Notes under the pieces: generated by a model
The model's input: only the letters and a program-made list of their open reading frames with translations
Told to the model about the DNA's origin: nothing
Database searches by the model: none
NCBI GenBank assembly: GCA_028023455.1
Contig: JAQFVV010006231.1
Location: forward strand, 3,431,478 to 3,495,477
Direction: 5' to 3'
From: Epiperipatus broadwayi
Taxonomy: Eukaryota; Onychophora; Udeonychophora; Euonychophora; Peripatidae
Length of the DNA: 64,000 nt
Made by a program: the position numbers and the translations under genes
Shown: positions 48,701 through 62,165 of the stretch, piece by piece
How the letters are laid out: the number at the start of each line of letters is the position of its first letter
Position numbering within the stretch: the first letter of the stretch is position 1

Positions 48701-49545
48701 TGCTTTAATACATTTTTTTTTTTCTATTTTGTAAAGTTCAAATACTTTTTAAAATATTTTTTTGTTTGTTTGCAAACTTATATTTGTAACAAATAATTAA
48801 TGTAAGATGATCAAAATAAAATACAGAATAAAAATTTAATTGTAAAAATAAAATATTGCAAATATAACCGAAACTGCCATTACAGCTTTCAAATAAGAAT
48901 GGGAGAAATCGGTTAACAGAAAAGTTAAATTTGTGCTGAAAATTATTTTTGATGATGAATTATTAAGTAATGCTTTACTCTTATAATTCATTAGGCACAA
49001 TTTCTTTTTTGCACTTTTTTAGATGTTTAAATTATGAACGAACCAAAAAAAAACAATACAATTTCTTTTTCTATATTAAAAAATATGGGGAATATTATAT
49101 TGTAAAAGTAACTTGGAAGTATTTAATAACATTGTGAAATCAGTTTTGGTATGCATATAAGAAAGGCTAATTCATTTTGAAAGAAAAAAGAAGACAGAAA
49201 TTAATAAATGGGTCAAACCCAGAACTATTATGAGAAGGAAGTGATCTCTTTAAAGGTGGGAAATAACTTTTGCAGAAACTAACAGGAGAACTTTAAATTA
49301 GTGTTAGAATAACATTTTCATTTAATTATCCTATTGCAATTACTTTTTTTTTTTTGCAATTGGTTCAAATATATATATATTTATTGAGTAAATAACAAAT
49401 AAATAATACCTCAATGTAAATTCCTTATAGTGTTAGGAATTTAAAATAAAGAAGATAAATAGAAAACATAATATATGTATGTATAAAGTAAAAGCCCAAA
49501 ATATTTAATATAATACAATTAATAATCTTATCACAATAAGATCAT
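45760..49545. other. AT-rich non-coding DNA
   Basis: No element is recognised over nearly 3.8 kb. Small G+C-richer patches (about 46090-46160, 47500-47590 and 48120-48260) show no protein or repeat match within this window. The last contains a weak pol III-like 'caaggttcacaaattgc' word. Confidence 0.5.
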
Positions 49546-49549
49546 TATA

Positions 49550-49685
49550 AGGAATTTGAACATAGACTTTCAAGCTACCATCAGCTATCCACTCTATCTC
49601 ATACAACCGATACATATGACCACACACACCCCCTATAATTACATCTAAACTCCAGTATGTAAATTATACTTGTATTTAAATATCA
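49550..49685 (-). repeat. Dispersed repeat R1, short inverted copy
   Basis: On the minus strand it has the 'gaaagtctatgttcaaattc' block and 'tggtcatatgtatcgg', and the 'aactccagtatgtaaatta' part of the unit follows. Only the 3' part of R1 is present. Confidence 0.6.
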
Positions 49686-50251
49686 CAATAGGATCACTAG
49701 GTTCCTTTCTTAAATTATGATGGATATTAATATTTGTTAAGTCTAGTTATAAGATTGTGTATCTGATCAATAGTGCAAAATTTGATATTTAAAAGTTATA
49801 TTAGTTATTGTTCATCAATTTTACTAGCACACATTTATTTTCTATTTTTTTGCTGCAAAAAACTAGCAAACCCTCCTTGGGGAAAATATTAGCATATATT
49901 CACTAATATATATCAATACAATATATTACATTAATTTTTTTTTCATTCCATAATTTTTTGAATATATGTTCTTGTCAAATTTTTGTCTTCCTTGCTAAAA
50001 TATTCACCACAAATAAAAAATTGCAAATCAAAATCTGATCTATGTTTTACAAAATTAACAATATTTAGATAGTCAAAAGTTTTTAAAAAGCCGACATGGT
50101 TTCTGGCTTTGATAGAAAGAGCTGATCATCAATCTTATCAACTTCAACAAAATTCAAAATCAAAAATGATGATGACATACATTACATAGTGGTTATATAC
50201 CACTTGAAAAAATACATGACCATCACCTCTTATGCTTGTGTATAATTGTTG

Positions 50252-50494
50252 TTAAAACAGGCAAAACTCATTATACGTATTGCCACACACAACAAGCTAG
50301 AGTAATCAATGGATGCCAGAAGCTTGTGCATCCAAAGCTCCTCAGTGACAAAGGCCACAAGCCAGAAACTAGTCTGGGGATATTGGATGAGTAGGCACTA
50401 GATGGGGATTTTATGCACAAGCCTTCTGGAATCCATTGATTACTCTAGCTTGCTGTGTGTGGCAATACGTATAGTGAGTTTTGCCTGTTTTAAA
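50252..50494. mobile_element. Foldback family F palindrome
   Basis: The two arms share 'ttaaaacaggcaaaactca', 'tatacgtattgccacacaca' and 'agctagagtaatcaatgga'. They differ at very few positions over about 80 bp. The right arm continues through 'cccatctagtgcctactcat', which the left arm has lost. The high arm identity suggests a recent origin or gene conversion. No TSD was found with certainty. Confidence 0.75.
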
Positions 50495-52410
50495 AATAAT
50501 AAGAATTGAACTTAAATTTGACTGCTTTAAATAATGGGTTATCATTAAAAATATCCTTAGTATTTAAGACTGACAGCTTAAATCAGTTATATTTAAATTT
50601 GTATAAGAAAATTATTTTTGCTTGATCCCTACTTTTTAGCAGTTATGATTAATAGAATACTGTAAGTTAAAAATATATATTATTTCCATTTAGATTACAA
50701 ACAATATAAGTAAATATATGATAACTCACCTGATATTATATTTTCCATCATCTGAAAGATATGTAAAAATTTTATTTCCATTTGGAAATAATAAGGCTTA
50801 CAAATCATAAATACAATTTGAAAAGCAAAAGCTTCTGCTTACAAAACAAATTAAATATACCAGATATCCATATATTTAATAGGATATTGTGCTAATGTGG
50901 ATTTATAAAAAATGAGAAATTATAAAAAAATTCAGTGAGAAGAGTCTTGATTATAGAAAAATATGCCACAGAAAATTACTTGTTGGATGCAAAATATTTC
51001 AAATAAAAAATTGTACAAAAAAGTAAATCTGACAAACATTTTATTGAAGAAAATGACAGAATGGATAATACAATTAATTTAGCTATATATTTAGAATAAA
51101 TAATGATTGTAAGCTTAAAAAAATATCATCATTAGCATTATAGAGAGAGAAAAAATCCCAGTAAGATTCATTAAAAATATGGGTGACATTAATAAATGGT
51201 GTGGAATTTCCTACAAAAACACCATGTCTACATGTCTATAAGGCTTAATAAAACTTATATTTGTATCATTCATCAAAAATATAATTTTATGCACATAATG
51301 TTTTAATTCTTTTACTAACTAAATCCTCCTATCGACTCTTTTTTTAAAAAACTGAGTGCAGTTTCCATTACATTTGCAACATTTTATTGTTGCAATTAAA
51401 ACTTTATTCTATCTCATACTTTGATAATCTTTATTTTAGTTATTATAAATATAAGTTTACAAACAAAAAAACATTCTAAAGGCTAATATTTGAACTTTTC
51501 AAAATAGGGAGGGATGTACTAAAGTGAAATGCATAAAGCTTAATAATGGCTATTTTTGTTTGGTTGCCTTTGTGATTGTAAAAAAAAAAAAAATATTGAT
51601 GAATTATTTCAGTTGAGAACATATTAAGCAACAAAACTTGATTAAATTTTAAATTGCACTTATTATTATTAAAATTTCATAAAAAAATTCTGCACCAAAG
51701 TTTAAGAATATATTTATCTTCAGTAAATTAATCACTGCTTCCACTTTACCATAATTAAGATTTTAAAGATTTGTGTCTTTATTGTAACCACATTTTTTTA
51801 AATTAAAATAAATATTTTACAAATATGTTGCATAAATAAAAATACATATGTAAATTTTTTTCTTTGTGTCAAAGTCTAAAAACAAAGAATCTATCAATCA
51901 GTGGCATTGTCAGCACTTTTCAAGATAGAAATTTACATATCTCTATGATGCTGATACCTTCAGATTTTTAAAAATTTAATAATTTTAATTCCAATCCTAC
52001 TATTAAATAAATAAGAACAATAAAGTAATGTTATTCATAATCACAAAATAGCAAAGACAAAAATGTTAGCAGCGCCACAAAATATCCCAGAATGTGTTGA
52101 TAATCTGTTGGCCAGGAAACAAATAAAAATGATATCCATGAAGTTATACTCTTTATATACAAAATTTCATTTCAATTTTTTCTAGTCTACTAATTTTTAT
52201 TTACCATTTTTCCATAAACAATTTTTAACAATTTTCTCCCTTCTATATATTGTAACACTATGTGATATAGGATATTTAAATGAAAATAAATTGTAAATTT
52301 TCAATTGAAATTAAATGGGTTTAAAGTCACACACAATTGATCAACTAGTAGAGTGCTTAATACAAAAAAAAAATTAAAAACAATTATCGTTACTAGTTTA
52401 CCTATAATAT
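50495..52410. other. AT-rich non-coding DNA
   Basis: Nothing is recognised. Confidence 0.6.
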
Positions 52411-52412
52411 AT

Positions 52413-53982
52413 TGTAACAGTATGTATATATACGCATTGCACAGGGGTGTGTGTATATACGAGTTTTACATAATTCACTTTTTTATTTATTAAAAAAATA
52501 TAAAATTTAAAAAATATCAGAATCAATAGTTTAAAAGAATAAAAGTTAAAATAGTGGGAAAAATTTAGAGATAAGTTAGGAATTAGTAATAATTATAACT
52601 TGCCTTTCTTTTATATATTTTATGATCTGTCAAAAAATACTATTTAAGAGAAAAATGTTTTTAATTAAAAAAAATAAGTATTAATTAAAAAAGTTTGTAC
52701 AAAACTAATCAGGCTCTGGAGATTAAAATTCCAGACTGATTAGTTAAACAATATATCTCTAATTCTAATCTCTGTAATTAAAATTAAAAAACAGAAAATA
52801 AAAAAATGTAAATTATAATTAAATTTTTTTAGAGATAAAATGTATTGATAACGCTGTTGAAACTCGAGCCAAGAGTGGGTCAGAATAATATAAAAAGCAC
52901 ACATTCTCTATTGTCTTCAGTTTTAGTTAAGTCTGAGTTGAGAAGTCAAGTTCAGAGTTCTATTGAAGTATTAAAGATAATGAGTGGCTAGTACTGAAAT
53001 CTGTGTTCGATCATTTCTCCCATGTGCCATTAGCCAAATGCCATAATAAATTACTCTAACTCACTTTCTGCCAAAGTTTCAACCTGCCCTACTAAATTAA
53101 GTGAAATAGACATGCAATAGAACAAGACACCAAGAAGCTTCCTTCATGTGACAAATACCTGGACCAAGAAACTAAATGAATCCGAGGAAAAAGAGGTGAT
53201 AACCCAACTACAAGGAATAACCAAGAACTGTACATACACATATACAAAATCCAAGAACTGTGCATACCTGTCATGGAAACCAAATACTTATTTGAAATGC
53301 TTATGGAAATTAAAGACAATGTTGAAAACACAAATAAGCTCAAAAAGATGTGTTACAAATCCTAGGTAAATATTGTTTTATGTCAGTATTAAAACTTTTA
53401 TATTTCATCCGAAATGGAATCCGTAAATAAGCATGCAAAAACTTATTAAGTGTATACTATCTAATGTGTTTATATTTTATTATTTATTACATTTAATGAT
53501 TATTTTTAAATAAATTTGTTTTAATTATTAATGTTGTTTTTCCTGTCTCTCGCTCTCTTCATTCATTTAAGTAAATATGTAGCCAATCTCATGTTAAGAA
53601 CTAGCCATTGGTCAAGTGCTTGAAATGTGTTAGTGACATTTCATGGGTTCCAATGTAAGTATTGGATGATGCCTTGGGTTTTAAACCTGTTATAAATATC
53701 CCCATAAGATGTTTCACATTTCATGCAGCCGGGGAGCTATTTTGGTCTGGAAACATGACTGTTGGTTTAATATTTTATTAAATCACAATCTGACCGGGGG
53801 TATGATTGATATGTAATTATTAGTCATATTTACTCCCCTGCTTGTGTAATGGGTCTTCAAAAAGTCTTTTTGCAAAATAATATGATTTTATAAAAATAGA
53901 ATAAATAATTAGAAAGTTTTTAAAATTAAAAAGTTCAAGTTGTAAAAGTCTAAAAGTTTAAGGAGTGGTAATCCCTGTTACA
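52413..53982 (+). mobile_element. Possible LTR-type unit (tentative)
   Basis: The unit starts TGTAACAG (52413-52420) and ends CTGTTACA (53975-53982), the TG...CA inverted termini common for LTRs. It holds a TATA-like 'aatataaaaagc' near 52890 and a following region like an LTR R/U5 boundary. Near 53590-53720 there is another CCAAT- and TATA-like patch. I see no second LTR copy, no gag or pol, and the short AT flanks cannot prove a duplication. The inverted 8-mers could be chance. Confidence 0.25.
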
Positions 53983-54010
53983 ATATATATATATATATAT
54001 AGAGAGAGAG

Positions 54011-54065
<55 letters not shown>
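53982..54065. repeat. TA/GA compound microsatellite
   Basis: Two TA runs each pass into GA runs (53982-54012 and 54015-54065). Confidence 0.95.
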
Positions 54066-55870
54066 CAAATAATGACTGCTTATTTCTCTATCATGGATCA
54101 GTGTTACAGAAAAATTACCATTATCCAATTTCTTGTTATGCCATCTCTCTATCAGTAAGCCTAAGAGTAGTGTGAGGATAAATGCCAGCTACAATTTTAA
54201 AAGTATAGTACCATCCATCATCAACCAATCCATCTAGCCCCACTATTTATGATCTCAATCCATGTATTTCCACTGCTTACATCTCATAATGCTAGCTGTT
54301 TCGCACATGATAGTTAACCATAATTACACATGTAACTAATAAACTTCTAATTATCGCAAAGGCCAAATATTGAAATTTAATATGGTATAATAATATTAAT
54401 GACACACATAAGAGAAGATAGTCAAAGACTTTAAATTTTAACAAAAAAAAAATTATTTTAATAAATAAAAACATATTAACTTTACAACCAGTTGACCAAA
54501 TTATTTCGTCCTTTGTCCAATTCACCTCCTAGTAAATTTTTTCGTAATTATTATACATTAGAATGCATTTGAAATGGCATATTTTACTATAATAAAATTT
54601 CCCCCAAAAACTGTGCATTAAAAGGCGGAAAATTCAAAATTCCCACTCTTACAATAGACATACGCCCTGCCCTCTGATATGTTCTGCCATTGTCTTTTGC
54701 CAAAGTTGTAAAACGTTCGGCGTTTTATGACATTGCAGTTTCCAATGACACAAAAACATGTTTATTTGCAAACTTATTACAGTTTTAATTTTTTTTAAAA
54801 AAATAATTTGCACTATATTTGATATCAAGAAATATAAATTATTAATAATTTATTTTGACTTGAAATACTTTATTTTCAAAAATATGTTATATTAGCAGCT
54901 AACATAAATATACCCTCAAGCAAATTAAAAAATTCTAACTTTGATGTAAACAATCTATATTATATTTGCAGTAAAAAATATTGTAATTTAGCAATAAATA
55001 TTCAAAAAAATTAAACCTTTAAAGCATAATTCATTAGATATAAGAGAAATAAATAAATATCCATTCACATTTTTAAAAATAATCAGAAACAAGAAATATT
55101 TCATTGATTTTATAAACTGAAAATAATCTTTCTAGAAACAATGACATGTAAATTCTTTGTTTTGATTACATCCTCATTTTTTTAATATTTACAAAAACAA
55201 AATTGAACATTTAAAATTTATTTCAGTAGGAAACAAAAATATCTATCAAAGGAAGCCAAATTTATTATTTTCAGGTAAGTAATAATCATTTTATCATATA
55301 TTTATAAACTGAAAAAAATCTTTCTAGAAACGATTACATCATCATTTTTTTAATATTTACAGAAACAAAATGTGAACATTTCAAATTTCAGTAGTAGACA
55401 AAAATATCTATCAAATGAAGTCAAATTTATTATTTTCTGAAAGTAACCATTTTATCATATATTTTATGTTGATGTGTGAGTCAAAAAAATCAGAAAATAC
55501 TGAAAATTTAAGGGGCATGAGGCTGCATTTTGGAAAGGTTAAAAAAACAGGGATATGGCATAAAAAGATACATTATAGCAATTAAGAATTCCATCATTAT
55601 AGTAATACAATTATACCATATTCTACGTAAACTTTTAACAAAATAATTAGGTTTACCATACAAATGTATACTATATAACAAGAAAACACACACATATAAC
55701 CAAAATAATTCTATAACAATTTTTTTTACTGTGTAATTCTATGGCAATCTTTTCTTTGGAAGCAAATAAATGATTATCATAGAACAATGAAAATAAATGA
55801 ATATTTATAATACAATTTCTTCAGTTTAAAAAAAACCCCAGAGATAAGACTAAGTAATAATAATAAAATG
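54066..55870. other. AT-rich non-coding DNA
   Basis: A loose direct repeat ('gaaaaaaatctttctagaaac' type words) lies near 55120-55250 and 55305-55430. No gene is seen. Confidence 0.55.
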
Positions 55871-55873
55871 CTT

Positions 55874-55945
<72 letters not shown>
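55874..55945. repeat. AAT trinucleotide microsatellite
   Basis: About 24 uninterrupted AAT units. The minus-strand poly-tyrosine frame across it (55821-56078) is an artefact of the repeat. Confidence 0.97.
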
Positions 55946-57655
55946 TGATTAATAAATTAGATAGATAAAAATTCTTACTTTGGTTATCTTTAATTTTAAT
56001 CTTTCTAAATTTAGAAATCTTCAAACTCAAAAAAATAAATTTATGGACTGATTTAGCACCATGGCTCTGCATACACATAGAAAATTATTTCTGGATTACT
56101 TTGGCATATTCTACTTAGTATTCCTGTAGACAAGTTGATTTTGCTTTCTTAAACTTGAAATATTCACTCTTTTCAGAGTATATTTCTTTTGAAATGTAAA
56201 ACTAATAGCAGTTTTAAGTAATTATACAAACTATTATTATTTAATATAAAAATTTAATTTTTGCAGTTCTTTTTACATTTTATTATTTTAACTTTTTATA
56301 TATAATAGTGAAATTAAATATTTGCTGTTTATCGATTACATCAGTAATTAAAAAAAGATATTCACTTAAATAAGTTTCAAGCAAGCTTACATCCAAGATA
56401 ATCAGGACAATTGGTAAGTACTTCATTCTAAAATTTCCAATATTACAGTGAAATTCTTCCATAATGCCATGATTTTGCAGTCAATAAATTTAGCGCAGCA
56501 ATATGCCTTATTTTTGTCTTTTACATCTATTTGCTTTTCCGGCTATTTGTTATGGTTTCCACTGGTGTAGATTTAGTTAGCAACTGCTTTCACTTAGACA
56601 TCGATCCCATCTGGTTTTTTTAATTACCATTTAAATCCTTTTCACAACTTATGATGCAATAAGATCAATATAAGTATCTTTTGTTTTCAATTAATTTTAC
56701 TTCACCTAGCTGTTTTTCAAGGGGATATCATTGATTAATTTATAAATCTAAGACCATAAATTTATAAGGAAGATAAACCCCACTTGCAAATCAAAATCAT
56801 GACTAAATTTTTATATTGTTGTTCTTTTTTCTATTTTATTTCTTATATTTTAATTCTAATTAATATTTGTTCACTTCTAAATTAATATTAAATTAATAAG
56901 AAAATGCTTGTTTATATTGGAGGATTTAAAAATACAATTTCTTTGATTTTAAATAATTTACAGTATTGCCAAAATTAACAATAATATCATTTAATCCTTA
57001 TTTCAGTAAGTTAAGATTTTATTTTAAATTTTATATATAGTGCATTTTGTCTGTGTTTATATCTTTTTAAAAAAGTTTTAAATATATTTGCACAGACATT
57101 ATAATATCTATCATGAGACCAATTTGACTCATTATATATATATATATATGTATGTAACCAGTTAAGTTACATGGCACTCAATAATATAGTGTGTGTGTGC
57201 ACAAATACATATAAAGTTGAAAGGAAAAGTAGACAAAACACAGACAAAAAATTTTAGTAGATATTTTCTACATTCACTGAGAATAATAATCCTATAAAGG
57301 ATTAAATAATTCTGAATTTAAAGCAGACATTTTATTATGAAATAAATATTTTTTTAAAAAAAGGTCTAAATAAATAATATTCTGATTTTGAAATTTAAAA
57401 ACAAGCAGGGTTTAGTTTTGAAATCTTTTAATTAAAACTTGTATAAAATATGTATTTTTTAATTAGTGCTTGTATGCATTTCTACTATCTGGTTAAAAAT
57501 CTTTATAGATTAAAAATTCCAAATGATTAAAGTAAAAACATGTAGATCACATCTTTGGTAAAGTTTCAAAGTTGCTGTTGAAAGGAATAATGATCTTTTT
57601 GAAAAGATAAGAAAAAAAACTTTTTAATTAAATGTGTTGTTATTACCTCAATCCA
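55946..57655. other. AT-rich non-coding DNA
   Basis: Nothing is recognised beyond a TA run near 57135-57152. Confidence 0.6.
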
Positions 57656-57659
57656 GTTC

Positions 57660-58085
57660 TCTAAAAGGGCTGATAAAAAAATATTAATTCAATCTGCATT
57701 GTATTTTAAGAGCTGGCCAGAACAGTTTGGCTAGCAAAATTTTTTGAGCAAATGGCAGCAGTTAGGTGACCAAAATAGATAGCTGCAGTTTGATGTTGGC
57801 TGTAGCAGAGAATTGGAAAAATAGCTCCCATGAAGATGTAGCTGAATTGGAGCCAGTAGATCCAGCAGTGAGCAATCTATTATTTCTATATACTGGATTT
57901 TTGATTCACTTGAAGACTGGGTCAACTTCAAAATTGTATCAATTAGTCTATTAAATGTGCTGCTTGCCTGGAACAATTCTGGACATAAGAGAGATCATTG
58001 CAGACCAAATTATCTGAACTATACTCCTCTCAATGTGGACCAAAAAACCAGCTTGCCCAAGCGAATCGATCGGTGGATGAATAAT
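57660..58085. other. G+C-richer island of unknown origin
   Basis: The block is more balanced in composition than its surroundings. Overlapping frames are open on both strands (plus 57766-57954, minus 57731-57976). No known domain, inverted ends or tRNA-like boxes were found. It may be an old transposon or exon fragment. Confidence 0.25.
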
Positions 58086-58089
58086 TAAT

Positions 58090-59080
58090 TATATGCATGC
58101 TATTTCAGCTATATGCAGAGAAGCTTAGATAAACATATATGTAGGTGGTGAGTTATTTTAAAATAATTCATTTAAAAGACATTTTTAAATTTTGAATATT
58201 TAATTTAAAGATGTTATAATTAGTTAAATGCAATCTATGATAGTGTTATATATAATAACGAAATTTTAAATAATTTCTTTGGTTTAAAATGACATTTGAA
58301 TCTATAACTTAAAATAAAACACATAATAATTTGCTTGAGTCAAATGTCTAAAAGAAAGGATCGATTCAAAGACAATTTGATATATATCTATATTTACAGA
58401 AATTGTTTTTTAGTAATTCCTTTAAAAAATGTCATTAAAAAAAACATAACTTAAAATGCAAATCATATTGCTTGAATTATAATTAAGAATAAAGAATAAT
58501 TCATTTGCCATTGTATTTTAGATTATGAAAGAAAAAGAGACATTTTAAATTTAAAGAACTTTTATCTAACTGTCAAAAAAAGTTGATAGAAAATTTTTAA
58601 AAAAAGAAAGAAAACTAATCGATAAAGATTAGAACTTACTATCAAATAACAAGATGATTTATATATTTTCAACAAAGAATAATTGTAAAAATGATTTTTA
58701 ATAATTGTATTGTATCAAATTAAAATATGTCAATGCTTGTCAAATAGAACTTATATGTAAAATTTAATCATTTTTGTCACTATTGAATATCAATTGAAAT
58801 ATATTAACTGTATATTATAAATTGCATGTCTGTGCACATATATATGTAAACCACCATGTAATAACTTCAATTTTGTAAATCACATTTATGTAAATCAAAT
58901 GTGATAATTTGTTTTATTATTGTATGTTAACCAAAATCAGAAGCCTTATGTGTATAGTCAATATTTTAGACCTTAATATCATTTTTTTTATTTTTGTTAA
59001 TAAACTTGAATTCAATTGTTTAAGGATTGTATTGCATTATCTCTTGGTCATCATAACAATAATAGAGCTAATGTTCTCTG
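58090..59080. other. AT-rich non-coding DNA
   Basis: Nothing is recognised. Confidence 0.6.
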
Positions 59081-59480
59081 AGCTAGATTCAAACACAGGA
59101 TGAATATATAAATGGGGATGTATTTAGTGCTTTAGGGGCAGCCAATATACATTGTCCTGGCTTGGCGTGAGGATTATATTCTTCAAAGCCTCTGCACTAC
59201 ATTTTATTTTAGTTTAGTCTTATTAAAAATTAAGTTTATAGATGGTCAGTACATTACTGATAATAAATGGTCAGAGCATTGATGATGATCAGCATGTTTT
59301 AATATCCCAGCATTATTGTTTAGATTTTTCTGGTTATGTATTCTGATGGATAAGCACTAAGTTGATACATCCAAATTAATGGTTTCAATAATTTGCCACA
59401 AGCTGGCAAGGTCTAACCTTGTCTACAGAAGATCCATTACCAATTCAGTCACAAGATTGACTGTTGATTTATTTTGATTG
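59081..59480 (-). other. G+C-richer patch, possible fragment of an unknown coding element
   Basis: On the minus strand a run 'FEEYNPHAKPGQCILAAPKA' (about 59130-59190) is protein-like. Another, 'ASLWQIIETINLDVS' (about 59365-59410), follows upstream. I cannot name a family. Confidence 0.2.
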
Positions 59481-62157
59481 ATCATTCATGATGGTGATGG
59501 TCATTACTTTTGAGAATTACTAGTATTTATTTAATTATTATAATGCTAGTTGGTTCGTGGTTAATTATACTTATATATAGTTGCTCTAAGGAGTTAACTG
59601 ATCTCTTCTGATCTAATTAGCTAATCTCTCAATGATCTCTCACATAGATCTTTTGATCTCATATTTCTTATGATATATAACATTACTTATGATATATAAC
59701 ATTACTTATATATTATTTTTAGATATTAAACATTTTTTAAATGATATCTTATTTAAGTATTATCATTACTGTAAATTTTATATTTTATGTTCTGAACTGG
59801 AGTTGATGATGATTTTGCCATCACCCCAGGTTCACATCTTTTCTACACCCCATCCCATTACAATATATATAATAAAAAGAATGAATGAATAATAGTATGA
59901 GAGTGAGATACACATATATTTTGGGTGAATACTTCTATAAGGCACTCTTATAAATATTTATCAACGTTTTATTTTTAAAACTATATGAGATTTGCATCTG
60001 AAAAGTCTTCATTTTAAAAGACGGGAAAAAAAGACCTAAGGCGATAAATCCAGTTTAAATATTTCTAAGCAGCAGTTATTTTGTGATTGTTTAATAAAAT
60101 ATAATTAAAGTGTTTTGAAAATAATATATTACTTCCACATGTGGTGACGATGACAGAATAAGAATGAATAAATTTAATTTCAATTTATAAACAAATTTAT
60201 AATTTTTCCTTTATTAATCAAAAACTATTAACTTGAAAAAATAATTTATATATAGTTATTCAAAAAGAATATCAGAGTTTAATGTTGAAATTTACAATGT
60301 TAGTATTATTAAACTTGAATATCAAGTTTTTTCTTATTATATATGACTTCTATTTCAAATTCGCTCAGCACATGAAATAAAAAATGGCAATTGCACAGAG
60401 TCTTTATGTGATGCAATTTGTAGGCTAAAAAAAAAAAAGAACATTGACTCTTTCAACTAACTGCCATCCTCATTACATAATTTTCAAGCACTAAAGAATC
60501 AAATCATAGATAGTGTGGGGGGGGGGGGACAACAATGGTAAGATGATGATACAATATGGACTATCTTTGGATATATAAAATATAACACAGGATCATACGT
60601 GGAAGATTTCTATACTAAAAGATTAAATTTTAATGATTTAATTTTCTTTGATATAAATTATATATTTTATTTAACCAAAATTATATACAATCAAAATACT
60701 GATATTCTTTATGAATAACCTGTATTCTAAAAAAATACAGAGAAATAACTTAACTATTTAAATTCAATGCATGAAAGTCAGTGGTAAATAAATTGCTCAT
60801 CTATAAATTTAAAAATATCCCCTAAAACAATTTTTTTTTTTAAAAAAAAGCATATTTAATGTTTTATAATGCATGAAACTCATTTTAGGTTTTTAAACAT
60901 TAAACAATCTTTAATAATATTTATTAATTATTCATTAGACTAGAGATTATCAATAACACTGTCATTGGTATGCTAAATGATGTTGGCCAACTTCCCAAGA
61001 TCTGATGAACAAAAAATAAAGATGGCTTTACTAATCAGTTAGCCAAGATACTAAAAACCATTTGGACAGCAAAACCCCTTAATAAGTATCAAATCAAACA
61101 ATAGCCATAATAAAAAATAAGCATCAAATAGTTATTTCTTCAAAGATCAAACATTAAAATGACTAATTTGGCTTTCATCCAGGGACATTTAGCTCTTGTC
61201 TGTTATCAAATATAGAGCTTTGGGCAAATAATTATAATGCACGTAATAAAATAAAAACGGAGGGAGAGTTAAGAGTGGATTTTTTATCATGTCCCATTCT
61301 TACCACTGGGTATGTACAGTGGTTGACTAACATATTCAAGAGTAAAAGTCCAAGGATCACAGGTCAGTTTTATTACTTCTAATGTTCTAACATCATATGA
61401 TCTCCCGAGCAACAAATTATTCTATTATTATTATCAATATTTAATGTTTAAGCTTTAAAACGAATTTGATGAACTCCAATAATGTTTAAAAAAGTATAAA
61501 ATCGTATTTAAAAATTAGTATATACCGCTCTTATAGAATTTTGATTGTTTTAAAACTGATTGTACAAAAAAGCAATTTTTATGTGTACATATTCGAAAAG
61601 CTTTTATTATTTACATAAGCAAATAATTTACAATTACAATATAACTAGAAACTTTTTTTTTTCTTTTATAGAGTTCTCTTGAAAATCAAACGGTAGTATA
61701 ATTTGTTTTGACAGCCTCTAGCAAAACAATTAAGACGTGGTCAATCAGCCACATGTCTTGGACTAAATCGTTTTCTAAAAGTCAGAGTCTACAAAAGAAG
61801 GGTCAAATTATCAAAATTGTAGTTATTTTTAACTTTTAACGAAAAGTAAGTATAAAATACAAAAGAATATCAAATCGGTTAATAAACTTTTTTAAAAAAA
61901 AAAAAAAAAAAGATTAAATTTATTCTTTTTTTAAACTTACTATATGTGTGTGTGTGTGTGGTGTTAATTTCCAAAATATAGAGTACATCTCAGGGATCTT
62001 GTGTTCTGAAATGCTTATTACGATTTTCTTGTCTTTTTTTTGAGATCATCAATCAATTGTTCTACTTCTCACTTAAAATTCTCTTCCCTTATACCCTTCA
62101 AAATCCAATATTTCAAAAAAAAAAAAGGACTACTCTAATTTCTTAATTTTCCCAAGA
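59481..62157. other. AT-rich non-coding DNA with a poly-G run
   Basis: A run of about 10-11 G lies near 60518-60529. A patch at 61690-61860 has 'gtcaatcagccac' and a donor-like 'AAA-GTAAGT', similar in kind to the promoter-like block at 8751-9056 but without a TATA box. Otherwise nothing is seen. Confidence 0.5.
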
Positions 62158-62165
62158 AATATTTT

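Noticed and set aside
55821-56078. Minus-strand frame with a long poly-tyrosine tract
   Set aside because: It is the translation of the AAT microsatellite and has no other protein-like content.
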